DNA of 64,000 nt from Ramlibacter rhizophilus (GCF_004681965.1 NZ_SMLL01000009.1:124001-188000); one strand, 5' to 3'. Counted from the stretch's first letter, positions 31,550 through 42,058 are shown. Notes: generated by a model not told the origin, from the letters alone. Numbers and translations: made by a program.

Positions 31550-31915
31550 GGCAAAAACCCCCCGCCGTACAGCCACAGCCATGGCCCCCACCCCGAGTTG
31601 CAGCGCAGCAACAGCAACTTTATTCACAGCTTATGAACACGCTTGGTAGGCGGGTGACTGAACAACATGTGGGCGATCTGTGGACGGCCGGTGGACGGGT
31701 TCATGCCATCCCGCATGGTGAGCCGCGCGCCCTTGCATATGCGCCGAACACCCATTCGAAGGGCGCGATTCTATCGAAAATGGTTGTAGCGATTTGAAGG
31801 TGAGCGCCCGCCAACCGAGGCTTCACGCCACCCGCGAGGCCCGAAAATAATCCGGGCGGCCGCGGCGAAAAACCCCGAAACCCGAGCGCCCATCAGGGTC
31901 TTGAGGTCTTTTCGC

Positions 31916-33418
31916 TTACCCCTGCGGGCGCAGCACGAGGTAGGTGGCCATCTCGCCCCGACGCAGCAGGACCGGCAGGGGCTTGCTCTTGTCCAGCTTG
32001 GCGACCGCCGCTTCGAACTCGCGCACGTTGCTGATCTCCGTGTTGCCGATGGCGACGATCACGTCGCCCTCACGGATGCCGGCTCGCAGGGCGGCGTCGG
32101 CCACCGCTTCCACGCGCACGCCGCCCTTGATGTTCAGCTCCTTCTTCTGCGCCTCGCTCAGTTCGGCGACCGCCAGGCCCACCGACTGCGCGAGTGCAGA
32201 GCCGGCTGGCGGCTTGCTCTGCGGCCCCGAAGCCTGGCGCTGCGCCTGCTCGGGTTCGAGCTCGGCGACCTGGACCTGCAAGTCGCGCGTGTTGCCGCGG
32301 CGGAAGACGGTGATCGACGAGCGCGTGCCCGGCTTGGTGTTGCCCACCAGGCGCGGCAGGTCCGTGGGGCGGTCGATGGTGCGACCGTCGAAGCGGACGA
32401 TGATGTCGCCGGCCTCGATGCCCGCCTTGGCCGCCGGCGAGCCGCTCTCCACGCTGCGCACCAGCGCGCCCTGGGCGCGCCCGAGGCCGATCGACTCGGC
32501 CACTTCCTTGCTCACCTGGTCGATCTGCACGCCGATGCGCCCGCGCGTGACGCGGCCGCTGGTGCGCAGTTGCTCGGCCACGCGGATGGCCTCGTCGATC
32601 GGAATGGCGAAGGAAATGCCCATGAAGCCGCCCGAGCGCGAATAGATCTGGCTGTTGATGCCCACGACCTCGCCGCGCATGTTGATCAGCGGCCCGCCGG
32701 AGTTGCCCGGGTTGATCGCCACGTCGGTCTGGATGAAGGGCAGGTAGTCACCCGTGTCGCGCTGCTTGGCGCTGACGATGCCGGCCGTGACGGTGTTGTC
32801 CAGCCCGAAGGGCGAGCCGATGGCCATCACCCACTCGCCCACCTTCAGGCGGTTGGCGTCGCCGATGCGCACGAAGGGCAGGCCCGTCGCCTCGATCTTG
32901 AGCACCGCGATGTCGGTGCGCTTGTCGGGCGTGCCGATCACCTTGGCCTTGAACTCGCGCTTGTCGGGCAGCGTGACCAGCACTTCCTCGGCGCCGTCCA
33001 CCACGTGCGCGTTGGTCATGACGAAGCCGTCCTGCGTGAGGATGAATCCGGAGCCCACGCCGCGGCGCTGCGGACCTTCGCCTTGCCCCGGCCCCTGCCC
33101 CGGCCCCTGGCCCTGTCCAGGCGGCCCCTGGCGCGGCGTGCCCGGCAGGGGCTGGCCGAAGAAGCGGCGGAAGAACTCCTGCATCTCCTCGTCCATGCCA
33201 GGCGGCATCTGCGGGCTGCGGCTGCGCTCCATGGTGCGGATGTTGACCACCGCCGGCCCGACCTGCTCCACCAGGTGGGTGAGGTCGGGCAGGCCGCCGC
33301 CCTGGGGCGCCGACTGCGCGAGCGCCGGCGGGCCGGCGAGCAGGCTGGAAGCCACGAGGAGCGACATCGCGGCGGTGGCGGTGCGGGTACGCAAAGGATG
33401 GCTGCGGGTCTCAGGCAT
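31916..33418 (-). CDS. mucD: DegP/MucD-family periplasmic serine protease
   Basis: Periplasmic protease/chaperone that clears misfolded envelope proteins (500 aa). A signal peptide covers about residues 1-35 (ends PALAQ). The catalytic triad is His138 in TNAHVV, Asp169 in RTDIAVLKI and Ser240 in GNSGGPL. Two PDZ domains follow, at about 270-370 and 400-490. Residues 93-117 form a Gly/Gln/Pro-rich low-complexity loop. Encoded last in the rpoE-rseA-rseB-mucD module, the same order as algU-mucA-mucB-mucD in Pseudomonas. Confidence 0.95.
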   Translation of the reverse strand: MPETRSHPLRTRTATAAMSLLVASSLLAGPPALAQSAPQGGGLPDLTHLVEQVGPAVVNIRTMERSRSPQMPPGMDEEMQEFFRRFFGQPLPGTPRQGPPGQGQGPGQGPGQGEGPQRRGVGSGFILTQDGFVMTNAHVVDGAEEVLVTLPDKREFKAKVIGTPDKRTDIAVLKIEATGLPFVRIGDANRLKVGEWVMAIGSPFGLDNTVTAGIVSAKQRDTGDYLPFIQTDVAINPGNSGGPLINMRGEVVGINSQIYSRSGGFMGISFAIPIDEAIRVAEQLRTSGRVTRGRIGVQIDQVSKEVAESIGLGRAQGALVRSVESGSPAAKAGIEAGDIIVRFDGRTIDRPTDLPRLVGNTKPGTRSSITVFRRGNTRDLQVQVAELEPEQAQRQASGPQSKPPAGSALAQSVGLAVAELSEAQKKELNIKGGVRVEAVADAALRAGIREGDVIVAIGNTEISNVREFEAAVAKLDKSKPLPVLLRRGEMATYLVLRPQG

Positions 33419-33527
33419 GGTGTCCTCGGATCGGAAAAATCAGGCGTGCCTCCTGCCCAGGGAGCAGGAAGAGCGCAAAGGGTTCAACCTGGCAAGGCCA
33501 GGGCGTGCCAAGCCCGCAGATGAGGGC

Positions 33528-34553
33528 TCAGGGGCGGCGCTCAAGGCTCTGCACGAAAGTACGCAGCGTCTGCGGCGGCACCTCGCCCACGGCGGTGATC
33601 GTCCAGTCCTGCAGGCGCCGCATCAGGGTGTGCGTGGCACCGGCCGCGAGCACGCCCTCACGGGTCGGCTTGCCGGGCTGCGCCGGCTCGACGAAGAGCG
33701 AGACGGCGGCAATGCCATCCGAAAAGACGCAATGCATGGCGCCGGCTGCTTCGCCGCGGCGATAGCAGTCCATGGCCTCGAAGCCGGGCACGCCGGGCTT
33801 GAGCTGCCAGCCTTCGGCGGCGGCCGTGGTCTTCACGGCCTCGTTGCGCTCCACGCGCCAGCCGGCGGGGGGCGTCATCATGCGAATCAGTTTCTCGGGA
33901 CGCAGGGGCACGTCCAGCTGCAGCTCGGAAAACGCGGCCTGCTCGAGCACGCCGCCTTCGTGGCCCAGCGTCTGCAGTTTCACGACCAGGCCGGTGCGCC
34001 GCTCGGTCCAGACGCGGTAGCCGAAGCGATGGGCGTCCTTGGGCGCAAGCTGAACCACGTCGGCCTCGAAACCGGCCACGCGCTCGGTGCCCGCGGGGCG
34101 AACGCCGTAGAAGTCCGCAATGGCCGCCCCGGTGGACCGCAGCAGGTCCGGGAAGCGGCCCAGCGCGTCGTGGCGCTCGATGCGCACCAGCTTCTGATCG
34201 GGCAGGAGGGTGACCACGCGGTCGTCGCGCCGGAGGCTGGAGCGGGCCGGGCCCGTCAGCGCATCGACCCGCTCGACCTGGAGGTCCGCCGTGCAGGCAT
34301 GCCAGATGCGCGCACTCGACATGGCCCCGGCACCGGCTGACACGACCATGGTGCCGATGTAGTTGTGCTTGCGCGGCGCCGCCTCCACGCGGCTGAGCCA
34401 GTCGGTGACGCTGTGCACCGCGTTGCCGCCGGACGCATTGCCCGCGTGCACGCCGGCGGCCAGCCCGAGCATGCCCAGGCCCATCACCAGCACTTGCCGC
34501 CGCAAGACCGAAGCGCACGCCCGGCGCCCCGCCCGCCTAGCGGTTGCGCGCAT
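33528..34553 (-). CDS. rseB: Sigma-E regulatory protein RseB/MucB
   Basis: Periplasmic sensor that shields the anti-sigma factor RseA from DegS-type cleavage and binds off-pathway envelope lipids or proteins (341 aa). The N-terminal signal region is Arg-rich followed by a hydrophobic run (about 18-38). The MucB/RseB fold is visible from DWLSRVEAAPRKHNYIGTMV onward, with the C-terminal domain beginning near residue 220. It overlaps the end of rseA by 17 nt. Confidence 0.9.
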   Translation of the reverse strand: MRATARRAGRRACASVLRRQVLVMGLGMLGLAAGVHAGNASGGNAVHSVTDWLSRVEAAPRKHNYIGTMVVSAGAGAMSSARIWHACTADLQVERVDALTGPARSSLRRDDRVVTLLPDQKLVRIERHDALGRFPDLLRSTGAAIADFYGVRPAGTERVAGFEADVVQLAPKDAHRFGYRVWTERRTGLVVKLQTLGHEGGVLEQAAFSELQLDVPLRPEKLIRMMTPPAGWRVERNEAVKTTAAAEGWQLKPGVPGFEAMDCYRRGEAAGAMHCVFSDGIAAVSLFVEPAQPGKPTREGVLAAGATHTLMRRLQDWTITAVGEVPPQTLRTFVQSLERRP

Positions 34554-35112
34554 CGAAGGAAACCTCGCGGATGAAGGACGCCGGCATCTGCAGCGCCCCG
34601 GCCCCGCCCAGCTGCTGGTGGGCGGCCAGCAGCTCGTCGAGCTGCGCGTCGCGGATCATCAGTTCGTTGGCGGGCACCGACGCGAGCTGCGGGCCCACCG
34701 GTGCCCCGGGCGCACCCAGCATTGACCAGCTCACCGCAAACGCAGCGGCCAGCGAGGCCGCACCCGCGACGATCTTCCAGCGGAACACCGGGTCGTTGGC
34801 CGGCTCGGCCGTGGGGCGAATGTCGGCGTCGATCGGGGGCTCCACCAGCCCCAGCGGCACGGCCACGGGCACCACGGGGCGTGGCTCCTCGGCCAGCCGC
34901 TTCGACAAGGCCTGCATGAAGTCCGCCCGCGGCGTTGCCCGGGCCAGGTCAGGAGAGCGCAGCACGTCGCCAATCACGTGGTAACAGTGCCAAGCCTCCT
35001 CGGCCGCCGGGTCACTGCAGAGCAGGTCCAGGGTGGCCGAGGCACGGGCACCCGCCAGGTCGCCGTCGGCCAGGGCCGAAATCATCTCGTGTGTATTCGT
35101 CGTCTTGTTCAT
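34537..35112 (-). CDS. rseA: Anti-sigma factor RseA-like
   Basis: Single-pass inner-membrane anti-sigma factor for the adjacent RpoE (191 aa). The cytoplasmic N-terminus has the RseA pattern EMISALADGDL and WHCYHVIGDVLRS (residues 10-53); a membrane helix lies at about 112-132, and the C-terminus is periplasmic. The ATG at 35112 has a GAGGTG site; a start nine codons upstream would overlap the rpoE end. It is encoded 20 nt after rpoE. Confidence 0.88.
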   Translation of the reverse strand: MNKTTNTHEMISALADGDLAGARASATLDLLCSDPAAEEAWHCYHVIGDVLRSPDLARATPRADFMQALSKRLAEEPRPVVPVAVPLGLVEPPIDADIRPTAEPANDPVFRWKIVAGAASLAAAFAVSWSMLGAPGAPVGPQLASVPANELMIRDAQLDELLAAHQQLGGAGALQMPASFIREVSFDARNR

Positions 35113-35132
35113 CGCATCACCTCGTCGGCACT

Positions 35133-35768
35133 TCACCAACGCTTGCCGGACTGATGGGCCAGCAGAGGTTTCACCTTGGCCGAGATTGCCTCTCGCGCAC
35201 GGAAGATCCGCGACCGCACGGTACCGATGGGGCAGTTCATGACTTCGGAGATCTCTTCATAACTCAACCCCTCAATCTCTCGGAGCGTGACGGCCTGGCG
35301 CAGTTCCTCGGGCAAGGCCTCCATCGCCTGGTTCACCGCGTAAGCGATTTCCTTGGCCGCCAACACCGTCTCCGGGGTCTCGGGGCTCGTTAGTTCGTTC
35401 TCCACGGCCGAAGTTTCATCTTCATCTTCGACCGACCTGAGCGCGCTTTCCGTGACCAGCGGGTCGCGCTTCAAGTCCACCAGCGCCTTCTTGGCGGTGT
35501 TCACCGCGATCCGGTAAAGCCAGGTGTAGAACTGCGCGTCGCCACGGAACTGCCCGATGGCGCGGTACGCGCGGATGAAGGTCTCCTGCGCGATGTCCTG
35601 GACCAGGTCCGTGTCGCGGACCATGCGCCCGATCAGGCGCTCGATGCGCCGTTGGTACTTCACGACCAGCAGTTCGTAGGCCTTCTGGTCGCCCGCCAGC
35701 GTCCGCTCCACGAGCGCAAGGTCGGCATCCTGCGAGTTGCGTGGCGGAAAGGGCGGTGCTTTGTTCAT
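35133..35768 (-). CDS. rpoE: RNA polymerase sigma factor RpoE/AlgU-like (ECF)
   Basis: Envelope-stress ECF sigma factor (211 aa). Region 2 (about 32-98) includes DTDLVQDIAQETFIRAYRAI and FYTWLYRIAVNTAKK; region 4 (about 160-197) includes LSYEEISEVMNCPIGTVRSR. It is followed by rseA, rseB and mucD, so it heads an autoregulated stress module. The ATG overlaps the stop codon of the preceding small membrane gene (ATGA), hence coupled translation. Confidence 0.95.
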   Translation of the reverse strand: MNKAPPFPPRNSQDADLALVERTLAGDQKAYELLVVKYQRRIERLIGRMVRDTDLVQDIAQETFIRAYRAIGQFRGDAQFYTWLYRIAVNTAKKALVDLKRDPLVTESALRSVEDEDETSAVENELTSPETPETVLAAKEIAYAVNQAMEALPEELRQAVTLREIEGLSYEEISEVMNCPIGTVRSRIFRAREAISAKVKPLLAHQSGKRW

Positions 35769-36238
35769 GTAGGGGTTGCGGGCGCGCGCGCCGATGCGGA
35801 CTGCGCCTGCGCGCCGGCTGAAAAATATACCGCGCGCCGAAAGGCCTGCCAGACCTCTGTATCCAGGCCTTGCGCGAGCCAGACCCAGCGGGTCGATCCA
35901 CTCTGCCCCTCGGGCCCGCGCCAGCGCAGCACCATCCACCGCTGAGCATCCCAGACCCGGTCGAGCCGGATCGGGACCGGATCGCCCCCGGTGCGCAGGT
36001 GCCAGGCCGCCCCATCCCAGTCGAGTTCACCGCGAAGCTGGGTTCGCCATGCGTGCAGCGACAGGGGCACACAGGCCAGCAGCACCAGCGCGACCAGCGC
36101 CTGCCGCGCGCCAGGCGCGGGGCCCAGCAGCATCCAGAGCACCAGGTTGGCCAGCGCGAGCAGCCACACGCCGGCCAGGACGCCGGCGCACCAAAGCGAA
36201 CGCCCCACCGGGTAAGTCACCGATGGGGCGCTGCGCAT
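35765..36238 (-). CDS. Small membrane protein of unknown function upstream of rpoE
   Basis: A 157-aa protein. Two membrane helices at about 16-38 and 45-63 are followed by a soluble part with WDGAAWHLRTGGDPVPIRLDRVWDAQRWMVLRWRG split over about 73-108. The plan (two N-terminal helices and a short basic C-terminal domain) recalls YgfX/CptA-type proteins, but similarity is not enough to name it. It lies 22 nt after fabF and overlaps rpoE by 4 nt, linking fatty-acid synthesis to the stress sigma factor. Confidence 0.75.
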   Translation of the reverse strand: MRSAPSVTYPVGRSLWCAGVLAGVWLLALANLVLWMLLGPAPGARQALVALVLLACVPLSLHAWRTQLRGELDWDGAAWHLRTGGDPVPIRLDRVWDAQRWMVLRWRGPEGQSGSTRWVWLAQGLDTEVWQAFRRAVYFSAGAQAQSASARAPATPT

Positions 36239-36260
36239 GGGGACTGCTGATGCCTGCGGT

Positions 36261-37505
36261 TCAGACGCGCTTGAAGACCAGCGTGCCGTTCGTGCCGCCG
36301 AAGCCGAAGTTGTTCTTCAGCGCCACGTCGATCTTCATGTCCCGCGCCTCGTTGGCGCAGTAGTCCAGGTCGCACTCGGGGTCCTGGTTGAAGATGTTGA
36401 TGGTCGGGGGCGACTTCTGGTGGTGCACGGCCAGCACGGTGAACACCGACTCGATGCCGCCCGCGCCGCCCAGCAGGTGCCCGGTCATGGACTTGGTGGA
36501 GTTCACGACGACCTTGCGTGCGCGCTCGCCCAGGGCCAGCTTGATCGCATTGGTCTCGTTGACGTCGCCCAGCGGCGTGGAGGTGCCGTGGGCGTTGATG
36601 TAGTCCACCTGCTCGGGCGCGAGCCCGGCGTTGCGCAGCGCCTGGAGCATGGCCCGGCGCGGGCCGTCCACGTCGGGCGCGGTGATGTGGTGCGCATCGC
36701 CCGTCATGCCGAAGCCGGCCACCTCGGCGTAGATGCGCGCGCCGCGGGCCCGGGCATGCTCGTATTCCTCGAGCACGAGCACGCCGCCGCCTTCACCCAG
36801 CACGAAGCCGTCGCGGTCCTTGTCCCAGGGCCGCGAGGCGGTCTTGGGATCGTCGTTGCGGGTGGACAGGGCCCGGGCGGAGGCGAAGCCGCCGATGCCC
36901 AGCGGCGACACGGTGGACTCCGCGCCGCCGGCGATCATGACGTCGGCGTCCCCGTACTCGATCATGCGGGCCGACAGGCCGATGGCGTGCAGGCCGGTGG
37001 TGCAGGCCGTGACCACCGAGATGTTCGGACCCTTGAAGCCGAACTGCATGGACACGTGCCCGGAGATCATGTTGATGATCGAGGCCGGGACGAAGAAGGG
37101 CGAGACGCGGCGCGGACCCCGGTTGAGGTATTCGGCGTGCGTCTGCTCGATCATCGGCAGGCCGCCGATGCCCGAGCCGATGTTGCAGCCGATGCGCGTG
37201 GCGAGTTCCTCGCCCAGGGCCTCGCCCGTGGGCAGCCCGCTGTCGGCCACAGCCTGGGCCGCAGCGGCGTAGCCCAGGTGAATGAATCGATCCATGTGCC
37301 GGGCTTCCTTCTCGGACAGGTAGTCCTCGATGCTGAAGCCCTTGACCTCACCCGCGAAACGACAGCCGAAGGCGCTGGCGTCGAACTGCGTGATGTGGTC
37401 GATGCCGGACTCTCCGGCGAGAAGACGCGTCCAGGACTCGGCAACCGTGTTCCCCACGGGGCTGACGCAGCCCAGACCGGTTACGACGACACGGCGGCGC
37501 GACAT
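36261..37505 (-). CDS. fabF: 3-oxoacyl-[acyl-carrier-protein] synthase II
   Basis: Elongating condensing enzyme of type II fatty-acid synthesis (414 aa). The nucleophilic Cys is in VVTACTTGLHAIG, with catalytic His residues in INAHGTSTPLGD and SMTGHLLGGAGG, and C-terminal NNFGFGGTNG. It starts 7 nt after the acpP stop codon, so substrate carrier and enzyme are in one operon, as in many proteobacteria. Confidence 0.97.
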   Translation of the reverse strand: MSRRRVVVTGLGCVSPVGNTVAESWTRLLAGESGIDHITQFDASAFGCRFAGEVKGFSIEDYLSEKEARHMDRFIHLGYAAAAQAVADSGLPTGEALGEELATRIGCNIGSGIGGLPMIEQTHAEYLNRGPRRVSPFFVPASIINMISGHVSMQFGFKGPNISVVTACTTGLHAIGLSARMIEYGDADVMIAGGAESTVSPLGIGGFASARALSTRNDDPKTASRPWDKDRDGFVLGEGGGVLVLEEYEHARARGARIYAEVAGFGMTGDAHHITAPDVDGPRRAMLQALRNAGLAPEQVDYINAHGTSTPLGDVNETNAIKLALGERARKVVVNSTKSMTGHLLGGAGGIESVFTVLAVHHQKSPPTINIFNQDPECDLDYCANEARDMKIDVALKNNFGFGGTNGTLVFKRV

Positions 37506-37512
37506 CGATGCT

Positions 37513-38602
<1,090 letters not shown>

Positions 38603-38606
<4 letters not shown>

Positions 38607-39547
38607 TGCAGGCTGCCTTTCAGTTCGGCGAGGCTCGCCGGATCCATGAGGGAGAGGCCCGTCAGCTGGGCGTCGATGCGCTTGCACAGGCCCGCGAGCA
38701 CCTTGCCCGGCCCGCACTCGACGACGGTGGCCACGCCACGCGCCTGCATGGCGCGCACGCACTCCACCCAGCGCACCGGGCCGAAGGCCTGGCGGTACAG
38801 GGCATCGCGGATGCGCTGCGCATCGGACTCGACGGCGACGTCGATGTTGTTGATCACCGGCACCTGGGGCGCCTCGATGCGCGTGGCGGACAGGCGCTCG
38901 CGCAGGCGCTCGGCGGCCGGCTTCATCAGGCTGGAATGGAACGGCGCCGACACGGGCAGCGGCAGGGCGCGCTTGGCGCCCATGGCCTTGAGGACTTCGC
39001 AGGCCTTGTCCACCGCCGCCTTGCTGCCGGCGATCACGGTCTGCGCGGGGTCGTTGAAGTTGACGGCCTCGACCACTTCACCCGGGGCGCAAGCGCGCTG
39101 CGCCTCGGCGCAGCCTTCGACCACGCGGACAGCTTCCAGTCCCAGGATGGCCGCCATGGCGCCCGTCCCCACCGGCACGGCCTCCTGCATGGCCTGCGCA
39201 CGAAAGCGCACCAGCGGCGCCGCGTCCGCCAGGCTCAGCGCGCCGGCGGCCACGAGGGCGCTGTACTCGCCCAGCGAATGGCCGGCCATCACGACGGGCA
39301 TGGCGCCGCCCTCGGCCCGCCACGCACGCCAGGCGGCCACGCCGGCGACCAGCATCACCGGCTGGGTGTTGGTGGTCAGGGCCAGGTCTTCCTTGGGCCC
39401 CTCGTGGATCAGCTTGCCGATGTCCTGGCCCAGGGCCTCGGACGCTTCCTGCAGGGTGCGGCGCACCTCGGGGTGTTCGCCCCAGGCGTCCAGCATGCCG
39501 ACCGATTGCGAGCCCTGGCCCGGGAACACGAATGCGAATGAACTCAT
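38603..39547 (-). CDS. fabD: Malonyl-CoA:ACP transacylase
   Basis: Loads malonyl groups onto ACP (314 aa). The N-terminal FVFPGQGSQSVGML and the nucleophile motif GHSLGEYSAL are diagnostic; the catalytic His lies in LPVSAPFHSSLM. It lies between fabH and fabG with a 4-nt overlap into fabG, and 37 nt after fabH. Confidence 0.97.
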
Positions 39548-39584
39548 CGCTTTTATTCTTCGATGCTTGGTGATCGGGAGTGCT

Positions 39585-40559
39585 TCAATACTGCAGCAGC
39601 ACGGCGCCCCAGGTGAAGCCGCCGCCCACGCCTTCGAGCATGAGCTTGTCGCCGCGCTTGACGCGGCCGCCGCGCACGGCGGCGTCCAGTGCCAGGGGGA
39701 TGGACGCGGCGGAGGTGTTGCCGTGCTGGTCCACCGTGACGACCAGCTTGTCCAGCGGCAGCTTCAGCTTGCGGGCCGTGCTCTGCATGATGCGGATGTT
39801 GGCCTGGTGCGGGATCAGCCAGTCGATGTCGGCCTCGGTGCAGTTCGCCTTGGCGAGCGTCGCGCGGGCGCTGGCCTCCAGCACGCCCACCGCCAGCTTG
39901 AAGACCGCCTGGCCATCCATGCGCAGCAGCGGCTCGCCCAGCACCTTGCCGCCGCTCACACTGCCGGGAACGCAGAGCACGCCCACATGGCGGCCGTCGG
40001 CATGCAGGTCGGTGGCGAGGATGCCCGGCTTCTCGGAAGCTTCCAGCACCACGGCGCCGGCACCGTCGCCGAACAGGACGCAGGTGGTACGGTCGTTGAA
40101 GTCGAGGATGCGAGAGAACACCTCGGCCCCGACCACCAGTGCTCGGCGCGCGGCGCCGGCCTTGATCATGGAATCGGCCACCGTGAGGGCGTACACGAAG
40201 CCGCTGCAGACGGCCTGCACGTCGAAGGCGGGGCAGCCGACGATGCCCAGCTTCGCCTGCAGGATGCAGGCCGAGGACGGGAACACCATGTCGGGCGTGG
40301 ACGTGGCGACGATGATGAGGTCGATGTCCGTGGGCTGAAGGCCCGCCGCCTCGATGGCATGGCGCGAGGCATGCTCGGCCAGCTCGCTGCTGGTCACTTC
40401 CGGCGCCGCGAAGTGCCGCGCGCGGATGCCCGTGCGCTCGACGATCCATTCGTCGGAGGTTTCGATGCCACGCTGCGCGAGTTCTGCGGCCAGCTCGTCG
40501 TTGGTGACCCGGCGCGGGGGCAGGTAGCTGCCCGTTCCGGCGATGCGGCTAAATGTCAT
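39585..40559 (-). CDS. fabH: 3-oxoacyl-[acyl-carrier-protein] synthase III
   Basis: Initiates fatty-acid synthesis by condensing acetyl-CoA with malonyl-ACP (324 aa). Cys118 in VCSGFVYAL is the nucleophile, with His in [11 protein letters not shown] and Asn in GNTSAASIP completing the triad. It starts 8 nt after plsX, the standard plsX-fabH-fabD-fabG order. Confidence 0.97.
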   Translation of the reverse strand: MTFSRIAGTGSYLPPRRVTNDELAAELAQRGIETSDEWIVERTGIRARHFAAPEVTSSELAEHASRHAIEAAGLQPTDIDLIIVATSTPDMVFPSSACILQAKLGIVGCPAFDVQAVCSGFVYALTVADSMIKAGAARRALVVGAEVFSRILDFNDRTTCVLFGDGAGAVVLEASEKPGILATDLHADGRHVGVLCVPGSVSGGKVLGEPLLRMDGQAVFKLAVGVLEASARATLAKANCTEADIDWLIPHQANIRIMQSTARKLKLPLDKLVVTVDQHGNTSAASIPLALDAAVRGGRVKRGDKLMLEGVGGGFTWGAVLLQY

Positions 40560-40567
40560 GGATTGAA

Positions 40568-41632
40568 TCAGCTGGCGGCCGTGACCACGGGGTGCTGGTT
40601 GTCGTTCGCGGCGGTGGCCTCTCCCACCAGCAGCGGCCGGGCGTGGGCGATGCGTGCCTGCACCCGTTCCAGCAGTTGATTGCGGGCCGCATCATACGCG
40701 CGCCCGAGGGCCTGCCCGAAGGCGAACTCGTCGGCCGAGCCGTGGCTCTTGAACACGAGCCCGCGCAGCCCGAGCAGGGCCGCGCCGTTGTAGCGGCGGT
40801 AGTCCACCCGGCGCTTGAACGCCGCCAGCACGGGCCAGGCCACCACCGCCGCGAGGCGCGTGAGCGGCGTGCGCGAGAACTCCTCCTTCAGGAAGCCGCC
40901 GATCATGGTCGCCAAGCCTTCGCTGGTCTTGAGCGCCACGTTGCCGACGAAGCCGTCGCACACCACGATGTCCGTGGTGCCCTTGAAGATGTCATTGCCC
41001 TCCACGTTGCCGTGGAAGTTGAGGTCGCCGGCCGCGGCCGCGGCGCGCAGGAGTTCGCCGGCCCGCTTGATGACCTCGCTGCCCTTGATGATCTCTTCGC
41101 CGATGTTCAGCAGGCCCACGCTGGGCTGCTCGTCGTGGCGAAGCGCGGAGACCAGCGCCGAGCCCATCACCGCGAACTGCAGCAGGTGCTGCTCGGTGCA
41201 GTCCACGTTGGCGCCCAGGTCCAGCACGGTGGTCGCGCCGCCCTTGGCGTTGGGCATGGGGTAGGCGATGGCGGGACGATCGATCCCCTCCACGGTCTTG
41301 AGCAGGTAGCGCGCCAGGGCCATAAGCGCGCCGGTGTTGCCGGCCGACACGGCCGCATGGGCATGGCCGCCCTTGACCTGCTGCAGCGCCACCCGCATGG
41401 ACGAGTCCTTCTTGCGCCGAAGCGCGACCTCCACCGCATCGTCCATGGCAACGACTTCCGAGGCGGCCACGACGCGGGCGCGTTCGTGCTTGAAGCCCTG
41501 CAGGTCCTCCGCGCGGCCGACCAGCAGCAGCTGTGCGTCGGGATGCTCGTCCAGGAATCGGCTGCAGGCGGGCAGCGTCACCCGCGGTCCATGGTCACCG
41601 CCCATGCAATCGACGGCCAGAATCGTTGTCAT
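40568..41632 (-). CDS. plsX: Phosphate acyltransferase PlsX
   Basis: Converts acyl-ACP to acyl-phosphate for phospholipid synthesis (354 aa). The start [16 protein letters not shown] is the family hallmark; [12 protein letters not shown] and [16 protein letters not shown] follow. An in-frame extension upstream to 41809 has no PlsX character. The 243-nt gap to rpmF contains two structured elements described separately. Confidence 0.96.
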   Translation of the reverse strand: MTTILAVDCMGGDHGPRVTLPACSRFLDEHPDAQLLLVGRAEDLQGFKHERARVVAASEVVAMDDAVEVALRRKKDSSMRVALQQVKGGHAHAAVSAGNTGALMALARYLLKTVEGIDRPAIAYPMPNAKGGATTVLDLGANVDCTEQHLLQFAVMGSALVSALRHDEQPSVGLLNIGEEIIKGSEVIKRAGELLRAAAAAGDLNFHGNVEGNDIFKGTTDIVVCDGFVGNVALKTSEGLATMIGGFLKEEFSRTPLTRLAAVVAWPVLAAFKRRVDYRRYNGAALLGLRGLVFKSHGSADEFAFGQALGRAYDAARNQLLERVQARIAHARPLLVGEATAANDNQHPVVTAAS

Positions 41633-41711
41633 AGGCTCAAATGTAGAGCGAGTGAAGCCCGCCGCCCGGGCCCGGACCCCATCGCTGTGCGGGACGTGCG
41701 GCACGCCAGCG

Positions 41712-41751
41712 ACAAGGGCCCGTGCCGCGCCTGCGCGCCACGGGCCCTTGT
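41712..41751. repeat. 13-bp perfect inverted repeat upstream of plsX
   Basis: ACAAGGGCCCGTG (41712-41724) pairs perfectly with CACGGGCCCTTGT (41739-41751) around a 14-nt GC-rich loop. It lies 80 nt upstream of the plsX start in the rpmF-plsX gap. There is no adjacent U-tract on the minus strand, so it may be an mRNA processing or stabilising stem. Confidence 0.7.
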
Positions 41752-41787
41752 GAATGCGAAACGTCTCAGCAAGCGAGACTGAGTCCG

Positions 41788-41878
41788 AGCGAGCGGCCCG
41801 AGGTGGCATCGAGCACCGCCGCCCACCACGCGTACGGCGAGGAGCGCAGGTGCCAGCTCGGGGCGCGCCGCGGATTCA
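41788..41878 (+). repeat. Dispersed structured element, copy A
   Basis: 91 nt that align without gaps to 62371-62461 with 72 identities (counted by eye). Orientation is the same on the plus strand. The last three bases are the complement of the rpmF stop codon. A long stem can be drawn: CCCGAG with CTCGGG and inner TGGCA with TGCCA. In copy B the inner stem is TGGCG with CGCCA, a compensatory change. Confidence 0.7.
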
Positions 41879-42058
41879 GGCGTCGTTCTTGGTCTTCAGG
41901 ACCTTGCGGCCACGGTAGAAGCCGTTCGGGCTGATGTGGTGACGCAGGTGCGTCTCACCCGTGGTCGGCTCCACGGCGATGCCGGGCACCGTGAGGGCAT
42001 TGTGCGAACGATGCATGCCGCGCTTGGAAGGCGACTTCTTGTTTTGCTGGACGGCCAT
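41876..42058 (-). CDS. rpmF: Large ribosomal subunit protein bL32
   Basis: 60-aa ribosomal protein. The opening [20 protein letters not shown] is characteristic; the four-Cys zinc motif found in some L32 proteins is absent, as in most proteobacteria. It is preceded by the YceD gene and followed by plsX, the conserved yceD-rpmF-plsX order. A TATAAT-like element lies 115-120 nt upstream. Confidence 0.97.
   Translation of the reverse strand: MAVQQNKKSPSKRGMHRSHNALTVPGIAVEPTTGETHLRHHISPNGFYRGRKVLKTKNDA

Larger units (their letters stand above)
31428..31915. other. Intergenic region mucD / lepA
   Basis: About 490 bp without a convincing protein gene. It holds, on the minus strand, a TACAAT -10-like hexamer, a small CAACT/AGTTG hairpin and an intrinsic terminator directly before lepA. 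The part nearer mucD (31600-31915) is less GC-rich in places and contains one perfect TTATTCACA, a DnaA-box match at 31620-31628, with no cluster around it. I see nothing else definite. Confidence 0.5.

Noticed and set aside
31620..31628. TTATTCACA, a perfect DnaA-box match in the mucD-lepA gap
   Set aside because: It is single, with no box cluster, AT-rich unwinding region, or dnaA/dnaN genes, so an origin is not supported.
41633..41809. PlsX extended upstream by 59 residues
   Set aside because: [15 protein letters not shown] is the conserved start; the extension crosses the structured rpmF-plsX gap.
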